From IMG/VR virus record IMGVR_UViG_3300049479_000160, positions 1 through 21,528 of that record: a DNA stretch of 21,528 bases. The stretch is one strand, 5' to 3'. The stretch is from a virus. The notes under the pieces were generated by a model. It had not been told where the DNA came from. It saw only the letters and a list, made by a program, of their open reading frames with translations, and ran no database searches. Below are positions 14,688 through 21,225 of this stretch, piece by piece. The position numbers and the translations under genes are program-made. Positions within the stretch are counted from its first letter, which is position 1. Each line of letters starts with the position of its first letter.

Positions 14688-15256
14688 TATTGTCCTTCTA
14701 TTACGCGATAAGGAAGACCCTGCAATTGATACAGTGTGCCATCAGCTGTGTACGGTGTATACATCTGATTTAAGACTTCTTGTTGGCCCAGCTGTTGCTG
14801 TTGTGTAATCATTTGGTTTGTATTCTGTTGCTGTTGCATCTGAAGGAATAACGGTTCAAGTCCAATTACAGATGCTGCACTACTGCCAATCATTGCTGCA
14901 TTTTGAGCCATGCTTGGAACGTATTCCCGTTTTAACGCGGAAGCCGGAATATTCCTACTAACTCCCGAATATTTTGCTACATCATCATCAGATGCGTAAT
15001 TACGAAATTTACCCGCAAATCGGGTGCCTCCCAATGCTCTTGCTGCACCAAAACCAAGTCCAAGATCAGCGGCACCGATAGCTAAACCGGCGAGTGGATT
15101 TCCGGTTGTGACTGTGCTGAGAACGGTGGTTAATGCTGCGCCAGGGACAGCAGAGACAAGAAGGTCTTTGCCACCTTTATCCAGTAGCCTTTGACCGACT
15201 TTACTTTGCGCTGCTTGTTGTAAAAGACCGGAAAGTCTACCTGCAAGACCCGCCAT
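14687..15256 (-). CDS. Small virion-type protein with Gly/Ala hydrophobic region
   Basis: 189 residues from ATG 15256, chosen because AGGAGG lies 6 nt upstream; an in-frame ATG at 15274 would include the ribosome site in the coding part. The sequence begins MAGLAGRLSGLLQQAAQSKV. Residues about 28-75 (SAVPGAALTTVLSTVTTGNP, AGLAIGAADLGLGFGAARAL) are hydrophobic and Gly-rich. The last third is very Gln-rich with QQQQ runs. Co-translated with the next gene. The function is unknown but fits the ejection-protein set. Confidence 0.6.
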   Translation of the reverse strand: MAGLAGRLSGLLQQAAQSKVGQRLLDKGGKDLLVSAVPGAALTTVLSTVTTGNPLAGLAIGAADLGLGFGAARALGGTRFAGKFRNYASDDDVAKYSGVSRNIPASALKREYVPSMAQNAAMIGSSAASVIGLEPLFLQMQQQQNTNQMITQQQQLGQQEVLNQMYTPYTADGTLYQLQGLPYRVIEGQ

Positions 15257-15289
15257 ATTATCCTCCTGATACAACTATTTTATCTGTTG

Positions 15290-15940
15290 TTACCCTTGGG
15301 TTTTACCAGGGGATACGTTTGTTTCCACACTTTCCTCGTCAACTGTTTCTTGACCTTGACGTTCTTCTGCGCTCTTTTGTTGCTCCTTGATTACACCCTG
15401 GCGATCCAAGAGTTGTGCAATCGATGGTTTGTCTTCAACTTCGTTTTCTGCACGACGTTCAGCTGCAGCCATAAGATAGCCATTCGGATCAGGGTTCCGC
15501 AGGCGTGGCATTGGATTCTTGGCAGACTTACCTGGATTAAGTGTTGGACTTAATTTATAAGCTTCGATCCAGTTGGGATTAAAATCTGGTTGTTGTTGCG
15601 GCCTTTGCTCAGTGCGTGCACGCCCCTCGTCGAAGTCATAATCTTCTGGGCGATTAAAACGACCTAAGCCCTCAAAGAGCTCGTATGTAGCATTTGGATC
15701 ATTATCGTCAAAGAACGGTGTATTACCAACAAAGTTAAGATCTGGGTTTAAAGTAACTTTGCGAGTCATTGAGCGCTTCAACAAGTCGCGCTCATCAAAT
15801 CTGGATGGGTTCCAGGGGTAATCACCAGTTTCAGGCTTGGCTCGAAACAGATCATCAAAATCTAATCGCTTGGCAATTTCACCACGGCGATTAAAAGGAT
15901 TTTGAATGTAACGACCTAGATCAAGCCTTGCGTCCTTCAC
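15290..15940 (-). CDS. Unknown 216-residue charged protein
   Basis: GTG 15940, 2 bases after the previous stop, with GAGAG 7 nt upstream. The protein is Arg/Asp/Glu/Pro-rich, begins MKDARLDLGRYIQNPFNRRG, and has a polar, probably extended C-terminal half with a Glu/Gln-rich helix (VIKEQQKSAEERQGQETVDE). No membrane segment or known motif. Possibly a structural or assembly protein of the late operon. Confidence 0.55.
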   Translation of the reverse strand: MKDARLDLGRYIQNPFNRRGEIAKRLDFDDLFRAKPETGDYPWNPSRFDERDLLKRSMTRKVTLNPDLNFVGNTPFFDDNDPNATYELFEGLGRFNRPEDYDFDEGRARTEQRPQQQPDFNPNWIEAYKLSPTLNPGKSAKNPMPRLRNPDPNGYLMAAAERRAENEVEDKPSIAQLLDRQGVIKEQQKSAEERQGQETVDEESVETNVSPGKTQG

Positions 15941-15942
15941 AA

Positions 15943-16173
15943 TTAGCTCTCAGACTTAGCTTTCTTTTTCTTTTTTAATCCTACCAAAGTTTGACGAAGA
16001 CGCGCTTGTTTCACCGTCTTTTCGTCATATTTATCTGGATTAGCCAGAACATTTTCTTGTAATTGAGCAGAAGTAATGCCTTTCTTTTTTGCTTTGGCAG
16101 TAAAGGCACCTTCTTTCATTTCCATGCCCTGGATCCATTTTTTATCTTTCTTTTTTTCAGCCATTGTTTTCAC
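15943..16173 (-). CDS. Small Lys-rich basic protein
   Basis: 76 residues. GTG 16173 overlaps the upstream TGA (GTGA) and has AAGGA 5 nt before it; ATG 16164 would be the alternative, with poorer ribosome spacing. Almost a third of the residues are Lys (EKKKDKKWIQGMEMKEGAFT), suggesting nucleic-acid binding, perhaps a DNA-compacting or internal head protein. No family recognised. Confidence 0.55.
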   Translation of the reverse strand: MKTMAEKKKDKKWIQGMEMKEGAFTAKAKKKGITSAQLQENVLANPDKYDEKTVKQARLRQTLVGLKKKKKAKSES

Positions 16174-18590
16174 AGAAGTCCTTCAATTCTACCGCGACGG
16201 AATAATTCCGAAGCAGCTAAAGATTGTTTGGTAATCTCACGTCTAGCAAGTTCTTTTTGTCCCGCCAGGCGCATTGCACCCTCTGGGGCCTTTTCAATAA
16301 AAGATTGCAACTGTTGAGAAGAAAGATCTCCAAAACCTGCGCCGCCTTTTTGTTTTTCTTTAAAGGGCATTTCCGTTGGTGCACGCATCGCTGTTTTTGT
16401 ATACGCACCAGCAACACGTTCTTGTTCTGGATCGTCAAATTTAACAATTGGCCCAGAAGCGAAACGCCTTTCTTCCCCGTACACACCAATTCCGCCCGGA
16501 TCCCCAATTGGCACAAAATAGGTTTGACCTTCTTTGGTCTGCACTGCCCGCATTCCCTTGGGAGCATACTCAGGAGAAAGACCTACTTTCAATTGTTCAG
16601 CTGGTGCAAGGCCAGGTCCAAAGAAAGCTGGACGCTGTTCAGCGGCTTGAGGATTACGTACAAAACGAGTATACGTAGGCTCTTTTGACTCGAATACCAT
16701 TTCAGTTAACTCTTCTCCAGGAGAAACAGTTACTGTTCCACCCTCATCAATGAATACATCATCTGCAGTTACTGGGCGGCCAGAAGAAGATAACCGTGCT
16801 CTTGATTCGTCCGGAACATTTGGAACACGAGAACGACCGCGAATGCTAGTACCTGAAGCTGCTTGTGTAATAAAAGATCTAGGGTCTTCACCAACATTAG
16901 GAATAGTTTCCAGTCGTTCTCCTAATACACCAAGAGATGCGCCTGTTTGTTGTTGTCCGGGTTCAAAAGTTTGACCTTTTAAAGCAAATTTGCCAAGTGA
17001 AGGATCAATTTTGAATAAACGTTGTTCAGTTCCAGTTAGTTCAGCGGTTGGATTAGTAAGTAATGTTAGAGCACGAGAAGGTTCAAGTGCTATGCCTTGT
17101 TCCGCTGCTTTGCCTACAAGATCGTAAACTTTATTTTCAATTGTTAAAACAGGCTCTCTACGTTTTTGAATTTCTAATTGTTTATTAAGCCACGCTTGCG
17201 CTTTTTGTCCTTGCGTTTCCATTTGTTCTTCAAATGCCCACATTTGCTCTTGGACATCTAAAAGATTTTTTCTTTGCGTTGCACGTTGACTAAAAGCACG
17301 GAAACCTTCTGCCTGATCTAATGGCATTCCATCAGGACGCTGAGCTGCAACTGTGTTAATGGCTGCATCGACCTCAATAGAACCAGCGGTTTCAGGTCTG
17401 GTTTGTGCCAGGGTTGCAAGCTGTGCATCAGCCCGATCTTCTGCCAATTCAATTGCGGCAAGGTTTTCATCCTCATTACGTTGGAACGCAAGCTTTACGC
17501 GACCGGTCTGTTGGTCTTCTGCAGAGTTAACCGCATTAACGAACTGGTCAACTTGATTCAGGTTGGAAGAAACTTGTTGATCAACAAGAGTGTTTGCATC
17601 TTTATAGCCTTCGTTGCGAAGGTACTGACTAGCAAAATCTTCTTGTCCTGCAGATTGAACAGTATTTGCTTCACGACGCAGAGCGGCTGCAGCGCCACTT
17701 GCCTCTTGACTAAATTGTGCAAAAGTACCAGGGGTCCTTCCTTGGGGAAGATCAGTACGTTGCCCTGTTAATGCTGGACGCAAACTAATGTACTGTTCTT
17801 TGAAACTTTCAGGGCTTTTTCCTGACCTAAAAATTTCACCAGTATTTGGGTCTGTGATTAATTCAACGTCTGCATCACCTTGAGGCCTGTAGACGCGTGG
17901 AAGTTCAGACTTAGGTTTTTTTGCAACAGCGCTAATAACTTGTTGACGAGTCAGTGGAGTTGGTGAATAAGAAAGTTCTTGAGATTTAGAAAGGACTTTT
18001 GCAAGTTCTGCCTCTGTTGGCTCCGGGAGATCGCCCAAAACAAAAGACATCTCCCTGATATTGGGGCCAGGGGGTACAGTGGCTACACCAAAAGGATCAG
18101 TGATTGTCTCACGTCCGGTCCAGGGATCAAAAGCCGTCTTGGGTTGTGGGAGATTAACGGTGACAATCCCTTGTGGGCGCTCACTCCGTGCACGGATCGT
18201 GTCTTCAATAACTTGACGTTGGCGCTCAACACCAGTCGTTGGTACTGGCCGGGAAGGAGGAACAAGATCTTGAGGGGCAATCTTTTCCGCAGCAGCGCGA
18301 CGAAGATTATCAACACCTTCGCCAGCAAATTTACTCAAGTCGAAGGTTGCACTTGTATTTTTACCGCGAGCTAACCGGCGTCCTGCAACGACAGCACCAG
18401 CAGTTGCGCCAGCGGCTAGAGCAATCTTGCCAATTGTGTCAAGCAAGCTGTCTTGACGGGGTGCACTTTCGGCTTCACGCCGTTTTCTGTCCTCTTCCGC
18501 AAGGTATGCACCCGTAAGGGCCGTATTCATTGCTGAATTACTTGAATACATGCGCCTGAAAGCTTTATTGCTTTGAATTTTTACCTTCAC
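16170..18590 (-). CDS. Large unknown protein, probable virion protein; first gene of the late block
   Basis: 806 residues, the longest in the window. The frame begins with GTG 18590; ATG 18551 (residue 14) is an alternative, and neither has a strong ribosome site. Residues about 49-75 are a hydrophobic Ala/Gly segment with a basic end (IGKIALAAGATAGAVVAGRR). The rest is polar, Pro/Gln/Arg-rich at first, helical in the middle (about residues 300-480, many EEQM and AEDRAD units) and mixed at the end. No catalytic motif is visible, so a lysozyme or polymerase role is unsupported. One membrane-active segment and a very long helical body suit an internal virion protein ejected with the DNA. It is divergent from the plus-strand genes; the 61-nt gap between them should hold promoters for both, but none is clear. 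Confidence 0.65.
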   Translation of the reverse strand: MKVKIQSNKAFRRMYSSNSAMNTALTGAYLAEEDRKRREAESAPRQDSLLDTIGKIALAAGATAGAVVAGRRLARGKNTSATFDLSKFAGEGVDNLRRAAAEKIAPQDLVPPSRPVPTTGVERQRQVIEDTIRARSERPQGIVTVNLPQPKTAFDPWTGRETITDPFGVATVPPGPNIREMSFVLGDLPEPTEAELAKVLSKSQELSYSPTPLTRQQVISAVAKKPKSELPRVYRPQGDADVELITDPNTGEIFRSGKSPESFKEQYISLRPALTGQRTDLPQGRTPGTFAQFSQEASGAAAALRREANTVQSAGQEDFASQYLRNEGYKDANTLVDQQVSSNLNQVDQFVNAVNSAEDQQTGRVKLAFQRNEDENLAAIELAEDRADAQLATLAQTRPETAGSIEVDAAINTVAAQRPDGMPLDQAEGFRAFSQRATQRKNLLDVQEQMWAFEEQMETQGQKAQAWLNKQLEIQKRREPVLTIENKVYDLVGKAAEQGIALEPSRALTLLTNPTAELTGTEQRLFKIDPSLGKFALKGQTFEPGQQQTGASLGVLGERLETIPNVGEDPRSFITQAASGTSIRGRSRVPNVPDESRARLSSSGRPVTADDVFIDEGGTVTVSPGEELTEMVFESKEPTYTRFVRNPQAAEQRPAFFGPGLAPAEQLKVGLSPEYAPKGMRAVQTKEGQTYFVPIGDPGGIGVYGEERRFASGPIVKFDDPEQERVAGAYTKTAMRAPTEMPFKEKQKGGAGFGDLSSQQLQSFIEKAPEGAMRLAGQKELARREITKQSLAASELFRRGRIEGLL

Positions 18591-18651
18591 ACATTCTATT
18601 GTCCGTGAATCCAGGGGATGTGGGGTTTATTATTGAGAAATACATGGATTT

Positions 18652-18873
18652 GTGCCAGGAATGGACGCTGGAACACGCCAAAAACGGGTCGAAGCTTTAG
18701 AGGCTATTAAAAACAAAGCATTAGAACGTGCGCAAGCAGGTGAAGATTCCCTTGCTGTTCGTGATTTTGTTACTTCGGCTAAAAAAGAACTAGCTTATGA
18801 GCTTCCAGATGAGGAAGCTTTTAAAAAAGCAATGAATGCAACCCTCGCATACAAAGCAAAGAAGGGAAAATAA
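18652..18873 (+). CDS. Small unknown protein, monocistronic
   Basis: 73 residues from GTG 18652, or 70 from ATG 18661, which has AGGA too close in front. The product is helical and charged, with DFVTSAKKELAYELPDEEAF near the C-terminus, which ends in YKAKKGK. No known motif. It is the first plus-strand gene and is closed off by a strong terminator, so it is expressed separately from the downstream small genes. The function is unknown. Confidence 0.65.
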   Translation: MPGMDAGTRQKRVEALEAIKNKALERAQAGEDSLAVRDFVTSAKKELAYELPDEEAFKKAMNATLAYKAKKGK

Positions 18874-18897
18874 TAAATTTTTTAAACTTTGAATATG

Positions 18898-18923
18898 GCC
18901 GGGGAAAAGACCCCGGCTTTTTT
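18898..18923 (+). terminator. Strong Rho-independent terminator
   Basis: GCCGGGG (18898-18904), loop AAAAGA, CCCCGGC (18911-18917), then six T (18918-18923). It lies 25 nt after the stop of the small gene and acts on the plus strand only. Confidence 0.95.
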
Positions 18924-19317
18924 GTCTAAATTCTTGGGCAAACTGTTGATTTTGCCTACAAAAGTACATTTATACCTTCAAAGTCAGGCCCTTTATAGCT
19001 CTAAATAGGGGATAAAATTACTTGACTGTTCTCTAACCACCCCGCCGAGTGGGAATGCGTAGGGAAAAAAAAGAAACTGGGGTATCGTCTATGATACACC
19101 GCCTAATTTTCCCGAGAAGAATGTCAGAATTCCCTGACAATTGCATTCTAACTCGCGCGGAACCTCCAAATCGCGCTCCCTGACTGGAGTTTGCAGAAGC
19201 AGACTGTTGTTCTAAGGGAGCTCGGGATAATACCCGAGACAGAAGGTCGGGATTAGAGAGTTAAGTGTCGTCGAGCTGGACGTTAAACGTAGCGTTGCTC
19301 AATTGCATTCAACACCA
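18924..19317 (+). other. Non-coding stretch: probable promoter and structured leader
   Basis: No convincing gene lies here. A possible promoter is TTGATT (18946-18951) with TTTATA (18969-18974) at 17-nt spacing, a modest match. Farther on several hairpins can form: GTATC/GATAC (19082-19086, 19093-19097), TGTCAG/CTGACA (19122-19127, 19134-19139), CTCC/GGAG (19176-19179, 19185-19188) and CTCGGG/CCCGAG (19221-19226, 19233-19238), the last with an ATAATA loop. Together they suggest a long structured 5' leader or a small RNA ahead of the small-gene array. No tRNA, and no copy of the T-loop element, is visible here. Confidence 0.45.
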
Positions 19318-19563
19318 ATGAACAAGACCAACAAGCTTGCACTGGAAGCCAAAGCCAAAGCAGAAGAGATGGGATGGGAAGCTCGGGTTCAATTGGACCA
19401 GAGCGACGTTCTCGACATGGCAACTGTCGTTGCCTGGAAGAAGGGCGCAACAGATGATAGCCCAGCTCGTTACATCCGGTTCACAGAAGAACGGGAATCA
19501 ATTAGAGGCTGGGTTCCGGTCAAGCACGCAATGATCAAGTTGGACTATTGCAACTGCTACTGA
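19318..19563 (+). CDS. Unknown 81-residue protein, first gene of the small-gene array
   Basis: ATG 19318 follows CAACACCA and has no Shine-Dalgarno site; an in-frame TTG at 19303 also lacks one. The product begins MNKTNKLALEAKAKAEEMGW and contains an alternating hydrophobic/charged beta-type middle (VVAWKKGATDDSPARYIRFT) with a Cys-rich end (YCNCY). No family is recognised. Its stop codon falls inside the closing helix of the first T-loop RNA element. Confidence 0.7.
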   Translation: MNKTNKLALEAKAKAEEMGWEARVQLDQSDVLDMATVVAWKKGATDDSPARYIRFTEERESIRGWVPVKHAMIKLDYCNCY

Positions 19564-19628
19564 TAGCTGGTGCGAAGGGAGGTTCGATTCCTCCCATCAG
19601 ATTTGCCTCCAGCGGAGATAGGCACCGC
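19560..19628 (+). ncRNA. T-loop RNA element, copy 1
   Basis: Closing helix: CTGAT (19560-19564) with ATCAG (19596-19600). T-arm: GGGAGG (19577-19582) with CCTCCC (19590-19595) around a canonical tRNA T-loop, TTCGATT. The intermediate 12 nt form at most a 2-bp hairpin, so the second arm is degenerate here. Module: TGCCT (19604-19608) with AGGCA (19620-19624), or GCGG (19612-19615) with CCGC (19625-19628). An AGGAGA ribosome site and the next ATG follow. Confidence 0.75.
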
Positions 19629-19644
19629 ACCACAGGAGATCCCC

Positions 19645-19785
19645 ATGGGAATCCGTAAGTCACTTGCTGCTGGTCTGATCGTCGCTGCCAATGCAGTAGC
19701 TAAGGACCAGAGCAAGGAGAAGGCGCAGAGATGGGTGCGTGATGCACGCATCAAACTCGCCAAGGCTATTGAGCCTAAAGGTTGA
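19645..19785 (+). CDS. Unknown 46-residue basic protein
   Basis: ATG 19645 with AGGAGA 6 nt upstream, so the longer open frame into the RNA element is not the start. The product begins MGIRKSLAAGLIVAANAVAK and continues as a Lys/Arg-rich amphipathic helix. One short hydrophobic helix (residues 6-18) is followed by a positively charged one. The function is unknown; very small phage proteins of this type often modulate host enzymes, but nothing here shows that. Confidence 0.65.
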   Translation: MGIRKSLAAGLIVAANAVAKDQSKEKAQRWVRDARIKLAKAIEPKG

Positions 19786-19853
19786 TCCGTTAAAGCGGTT
19801 CCCAGGGTGCAAACCCCTGGGCTTCCATTGCCCTCAGCAGAGATGGGCACTGC
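19780..19853 (+). ncRNA. T-loop RNA element, copy 2
   Basis: Closing helix: GGTTG (19780-19784) with CTTCC (19822-19826), which keeps three pairs and two U-U mismatches. First arm: ATCCG (19785-19789), loop TTAAAG, CGGTT (19796-19800). T-arm: CCCAGGG (19801-19807) with CCCTGGG (19815-19821), loop TGCAAAC. Module: TGCCC/GGGCA (19829-19833, 19845-19849) or GCAG/CTGC (19837-19840, 19850-19853). The changes to TGCCC/GGGCA and GCAG/CTGC are both compensated. Confidence 0.75.
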
Positions 19854-19869
19854 ACACACGGAGACTACC

Positions 19870-20043
19870 GTGATCATCCACTACACCCTGGCTACTGACA
19901 CTGCTGTGTATCAGTTCCAGGTGAACCAGGATAAAGCACGTGTTACCCGCTGGGTCCTTAAGGGCCAGAAGGGAGCACATGCTTCGACAACAATGTCGAC
20001 TGAGATGGCACGCAAGTTTGCGCGTCAACTACAGACCAAGTGA
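19870..20043 (+). CDS. Unknown 57-residue protein
   Basis: GTG 19870 with GGAG 6 nt upstream; this start places the frame just after the RNA element. The product begins MIIHYTLATDTAVYQFQVNQ and has an N-terminal beta hairpin pattern followed by a basic helical end (MARKFARQLQTK). No membrane segment, no family recognised. The last codons take part in the closing helix of the next RNA element. Confidence 0.65.
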   Translation: MIIHYTLATDTAVYQFQVNQDKARVTRWVLKGQKGAHASTTMSTEMARKFARQLQTK

Positions 20044-20110
20044 GTCATAGCTCCCATGCCAGGTGCAATGCCTGGCTTTGGTCATTACCCACAGCGGAGA
20101 TGGGTACCGC
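20034..20110 (+). ncRNA. T-loop RNA element, copy 3
   Basis: Closing helix: GACCAA (20034-20039) with TTGGTC (20078-20083), overlapping the upstream stop codon region. First arm: GTGAG (20040-20044), loop TCATAG, CTCCC (20051-20055), with one U-C mismatch. T-arm: GCCAGG (20058-20063) with CCTGGC (20071-20076), loop TGCAATG. Module: TACCC/GGGTA (20086-20090, 20102-20106) or GCGG/CCGC (20094-20097, 20107-20110). The primary sequence of the first arm differs from copies 2, 4 and 5 but the pairing is kept. Confidence 0.75.
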
Positions 20111-20130
20111 ATACACCACACGACACCACC

Positions 20131-20319
20131 GTGATCAAGCCTGAGCACGTCTTTGCATCAGTCATCGTCTGGTCATTTGGCCTCGGCATTCTTGCTGGGC
20201 CTGTTGCTGCGTACTTCATTGATAAGGCAACTGCCGAACAATGCCGTACACATGCATGGCCCAAGGAGGCAGACCAGATCCACAGAGACTGGTGCATTAC
20301 TAACGGCTACGACATCTAG
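20131..20319 (+). CDS. Small single-pass membrane protein
   Basis: 62 residues from GTG 20131. No Shine-Dalgarno site is present; the start follows CACACGACACCACC. One transmembrane helix spans about residues 8-30 (ASVIVWSFGLGILAGPVAAY), followed by a polar tail with two Cys (EQCRTHAWPKEADQIHRDWC). It could be an envelope-located accessory protein. The function is unknown. Confidence 0.7.
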   Translation: MIKPEHVFASVIVWSFGLGILAGPVAAYFIDKATAEQCRTHAWPKEADQIHRDWCITNGYDI

Positions 20320-20391
20320 CTGATCCGTCTAAGCGGGTTGGGAGGTGCAAACCCTCCCATAGCTATTGCCTCCGGCGGAGATAGGCACCGC
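20317..20391 (+). ncRNA. T-loop RNA element, copy 4
   Basis: Closing helix: TAGCT (20317-20321, containing the upstream stop codon) with AGCTA (20361-20365). First arm: ATCCG (20323-20327), loop TCTAAG, CGGGT (20334-20338). T-arm: TGGGAGG (20339-20345) with CCTCCCA (20353-20359), loop TGCAAAC. The arms abut with at most one unpaired base at each junction. Module: TGCCT/AGGCA (20367-20371, 20383-20387) or GCGG/CCGC (20375-20378, 20388-20391). Confidence 0.8.
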
Positions 20392-20409
20392 ACACGACAG
20401 GAGTTTCCT

Positions 20410-20604
20410 GTGGACCAAGCTCTTGCGCACACTCTTGAAGTGCTGATCTCACTTCGTGAGGCAGCAATTGAAGATTGTTGTCAGAGAATGGTTAGCCATG
20501 AGATCTGCATGGCTGAAATGGTTGACCGTTTCATTGCGGCTAATGATCCGAATGGTGATATCACCAGGAAGGTTTATCGCTCAATGTTTAGGTCAGACGA
20601 CTAA
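20410..20604 (+). CDS. Unknown 64-residue acidic helical protein
   Basis: GTG 20410 with AGGAG upstream (20399-20403). The product begins MDQALAHTLEVLISLREAAI and is almost entirely helical, with two adjacent Cys (EDCCQRM) and an acidic C-terminus (FRSDD). It could dimerise through the amphipathic helix. No family recognised; part of the same array of small genes. Confidence 0.65.
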   Translation: MDQALAHTLEVLISLREAAIEDCCQRMVSHEICMAEMVDRFIAANDPNGDITRKVYRSMFRSDD

Positions 20605-20606
20605 TC

Positions 20607-20675
20607 AGCTGATCCGTTAAAGCGGGAGGCTAGGTGCAAACCCTAGCCCAGTTATTGCCACCCACCGAGGGTGGC
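20607..20675 (+). ncRNA. T-loop RNA element, copy 5 (variant 3' module)
   Basis: Closing helix: AGCTG (20607-20611) with CAGTT (20649-20653). First arm: TCCG (20613-20616), loop TTAAAG, CGGG (20623-20626). T-arm: GGCTAGG (20628-20634) with CCTAGCC (20642-20648), loop TGCAAAC. The two-way module of the other copies is replaced by one simple hairpin, GCCACCC/GGGTGGC (20657-20663, 20669-20675). The following ATG has no Shine-Dalgarno site. Confidence 0.75.
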
Positions 20676-20695
20676 TAACAGATCAACACCACACC

Positions 20696-20929
20696 ATGAT
20701 GATCTATCAACCCAAGTGCGACACTCTGTACCGCGTCACGTGGTACGGAGGTGAAAGCACCATGCTTCGCTTCGAGAAGAAGATTGCTGGCGAATGGAAA
20801 GAACTATCTGTCCAGACGCTAATGCATGGTATTCCTACAGGTACCAAGGAGTTGTACCAGGAGATGCAGGACGTTTATAACTACGGCATCACCATGGAAC
20901 AAGACAATCTCGTTGGAACAATCTTCTGA
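20696..20929 (+). CDS. Unknown 77-residue protein
   Basis: ATG 20696 (or ATG 20699), preceded by AACACCACACC without a ribosome site. Residues 1-45 are beta-rich with aromatic residues (YQPKCDTLYRVTWYGGESTM), followed by a short helix (KELYQEMQDVYNY). No membrane segment. Two nucleotides separate its stop from the next start. No family recognised. Confidence 0.7.
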   Translation: MMIYQPKCDTLYRVTWYGGESTMLRFEKKIAGEWKELSVQTLMHGIPTGTKELYQEMQDVYNYGITMEQDNLVGTIF

Positions 20930-20931
20930 TC

Positions 20932-21135
20932 ATGACTGACAATCACTTCCTTGACTCCTGTGTTGCTCTTGTACTTGGCACTGGTATTGGCTTACTCCTA
21001 TCTGTTGGAGCACAGAAAGTTCTCAACAAACACTACAAAGCCACGTGCCATGACCAACCAGGACATAACCTGATCTACACCAAGGGATTCCTTGGTGATA
21101 CGTACTACTGCATCAACAGTAAGTACATGAACTGA
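20932..21135 (+). CDS. Small single-pass membrane protein
   Basis: 67 residues from ATG 20932, 2 nt after the previous stop, so probably translationally coupled. A hydrophobic helix covers residues about 8-28 (SCVALVLGTGIGLLLSVGAQ), followed by a polar domain with two Cys that could pair (TCHDQ and YYCIN). It resembles the earlier membrane gene in layout (N-terminal helix, Cys-containing tail) but not in sequence. The function is unknown. Confidence 0.7.
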   Translation: MTDNHFLDSCVALVLGTGIGLLLSVGAQKVLNKHYKATCHDQPGHNLIYTKGFLGDTYYCINSKYMN

Positions 21136-21136
21136 T

Positions 21137-21197
21137 CTCTGCACTTAACCCTTCTCATCTATGTGATGAGTGGGTTTTCTGCAGAGTTCTCTCTGCA
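21137..21197 (+). promoter_or_regulatory. CTTAACCC/GGGTTTTC hairpin element A, with competing stem
   Basis: Starting just after a stop codon: outer stem CTCTGCA (21137-21143) with TGCAGAG (21180-21186), AACCC (21147-21151) with GGGTT (21173-21177), and inner stem CTCATC/GATGAG. The bases CTTAACCCTT and TGGGTTTTC are identical in element B while both stems differ. A second CTCTGCA (21191-21197) can pair with the same TGCAGAG, so two folds compete. The GGGTTTTCT end looks like a weak terminator. Confidence 0.65.
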
Positions 21198-21225
21198 CTA
21201 CACCACACGACACCAAGTTAGTTCT

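Noticed and set aside
19022-19050. A promoter with TTGACT at 19022-19027
   Set aside because: No acceptable -10 hexamer lies 15-19 nt downstream.
19560-19602. A tRNA gene, suggested by GGAGG-TTCGATT-CCTCC followed by CATCAGA
   Set aside because: Only 12 nt separate the closing helix from the T-arm, so there are no D and anticodon arms and no CCA-type end. It is better read as copy 1 of the repeated T-loop element.
19780-20391. Cobalamin riboswitches, because GGTGCAAACC resembles the conserved L4 T-loop
   Set aside because: The other hallmarks, such as the GCCACTG box and the four-way core, are absent, and the elements are too short and repeated before each small gene.
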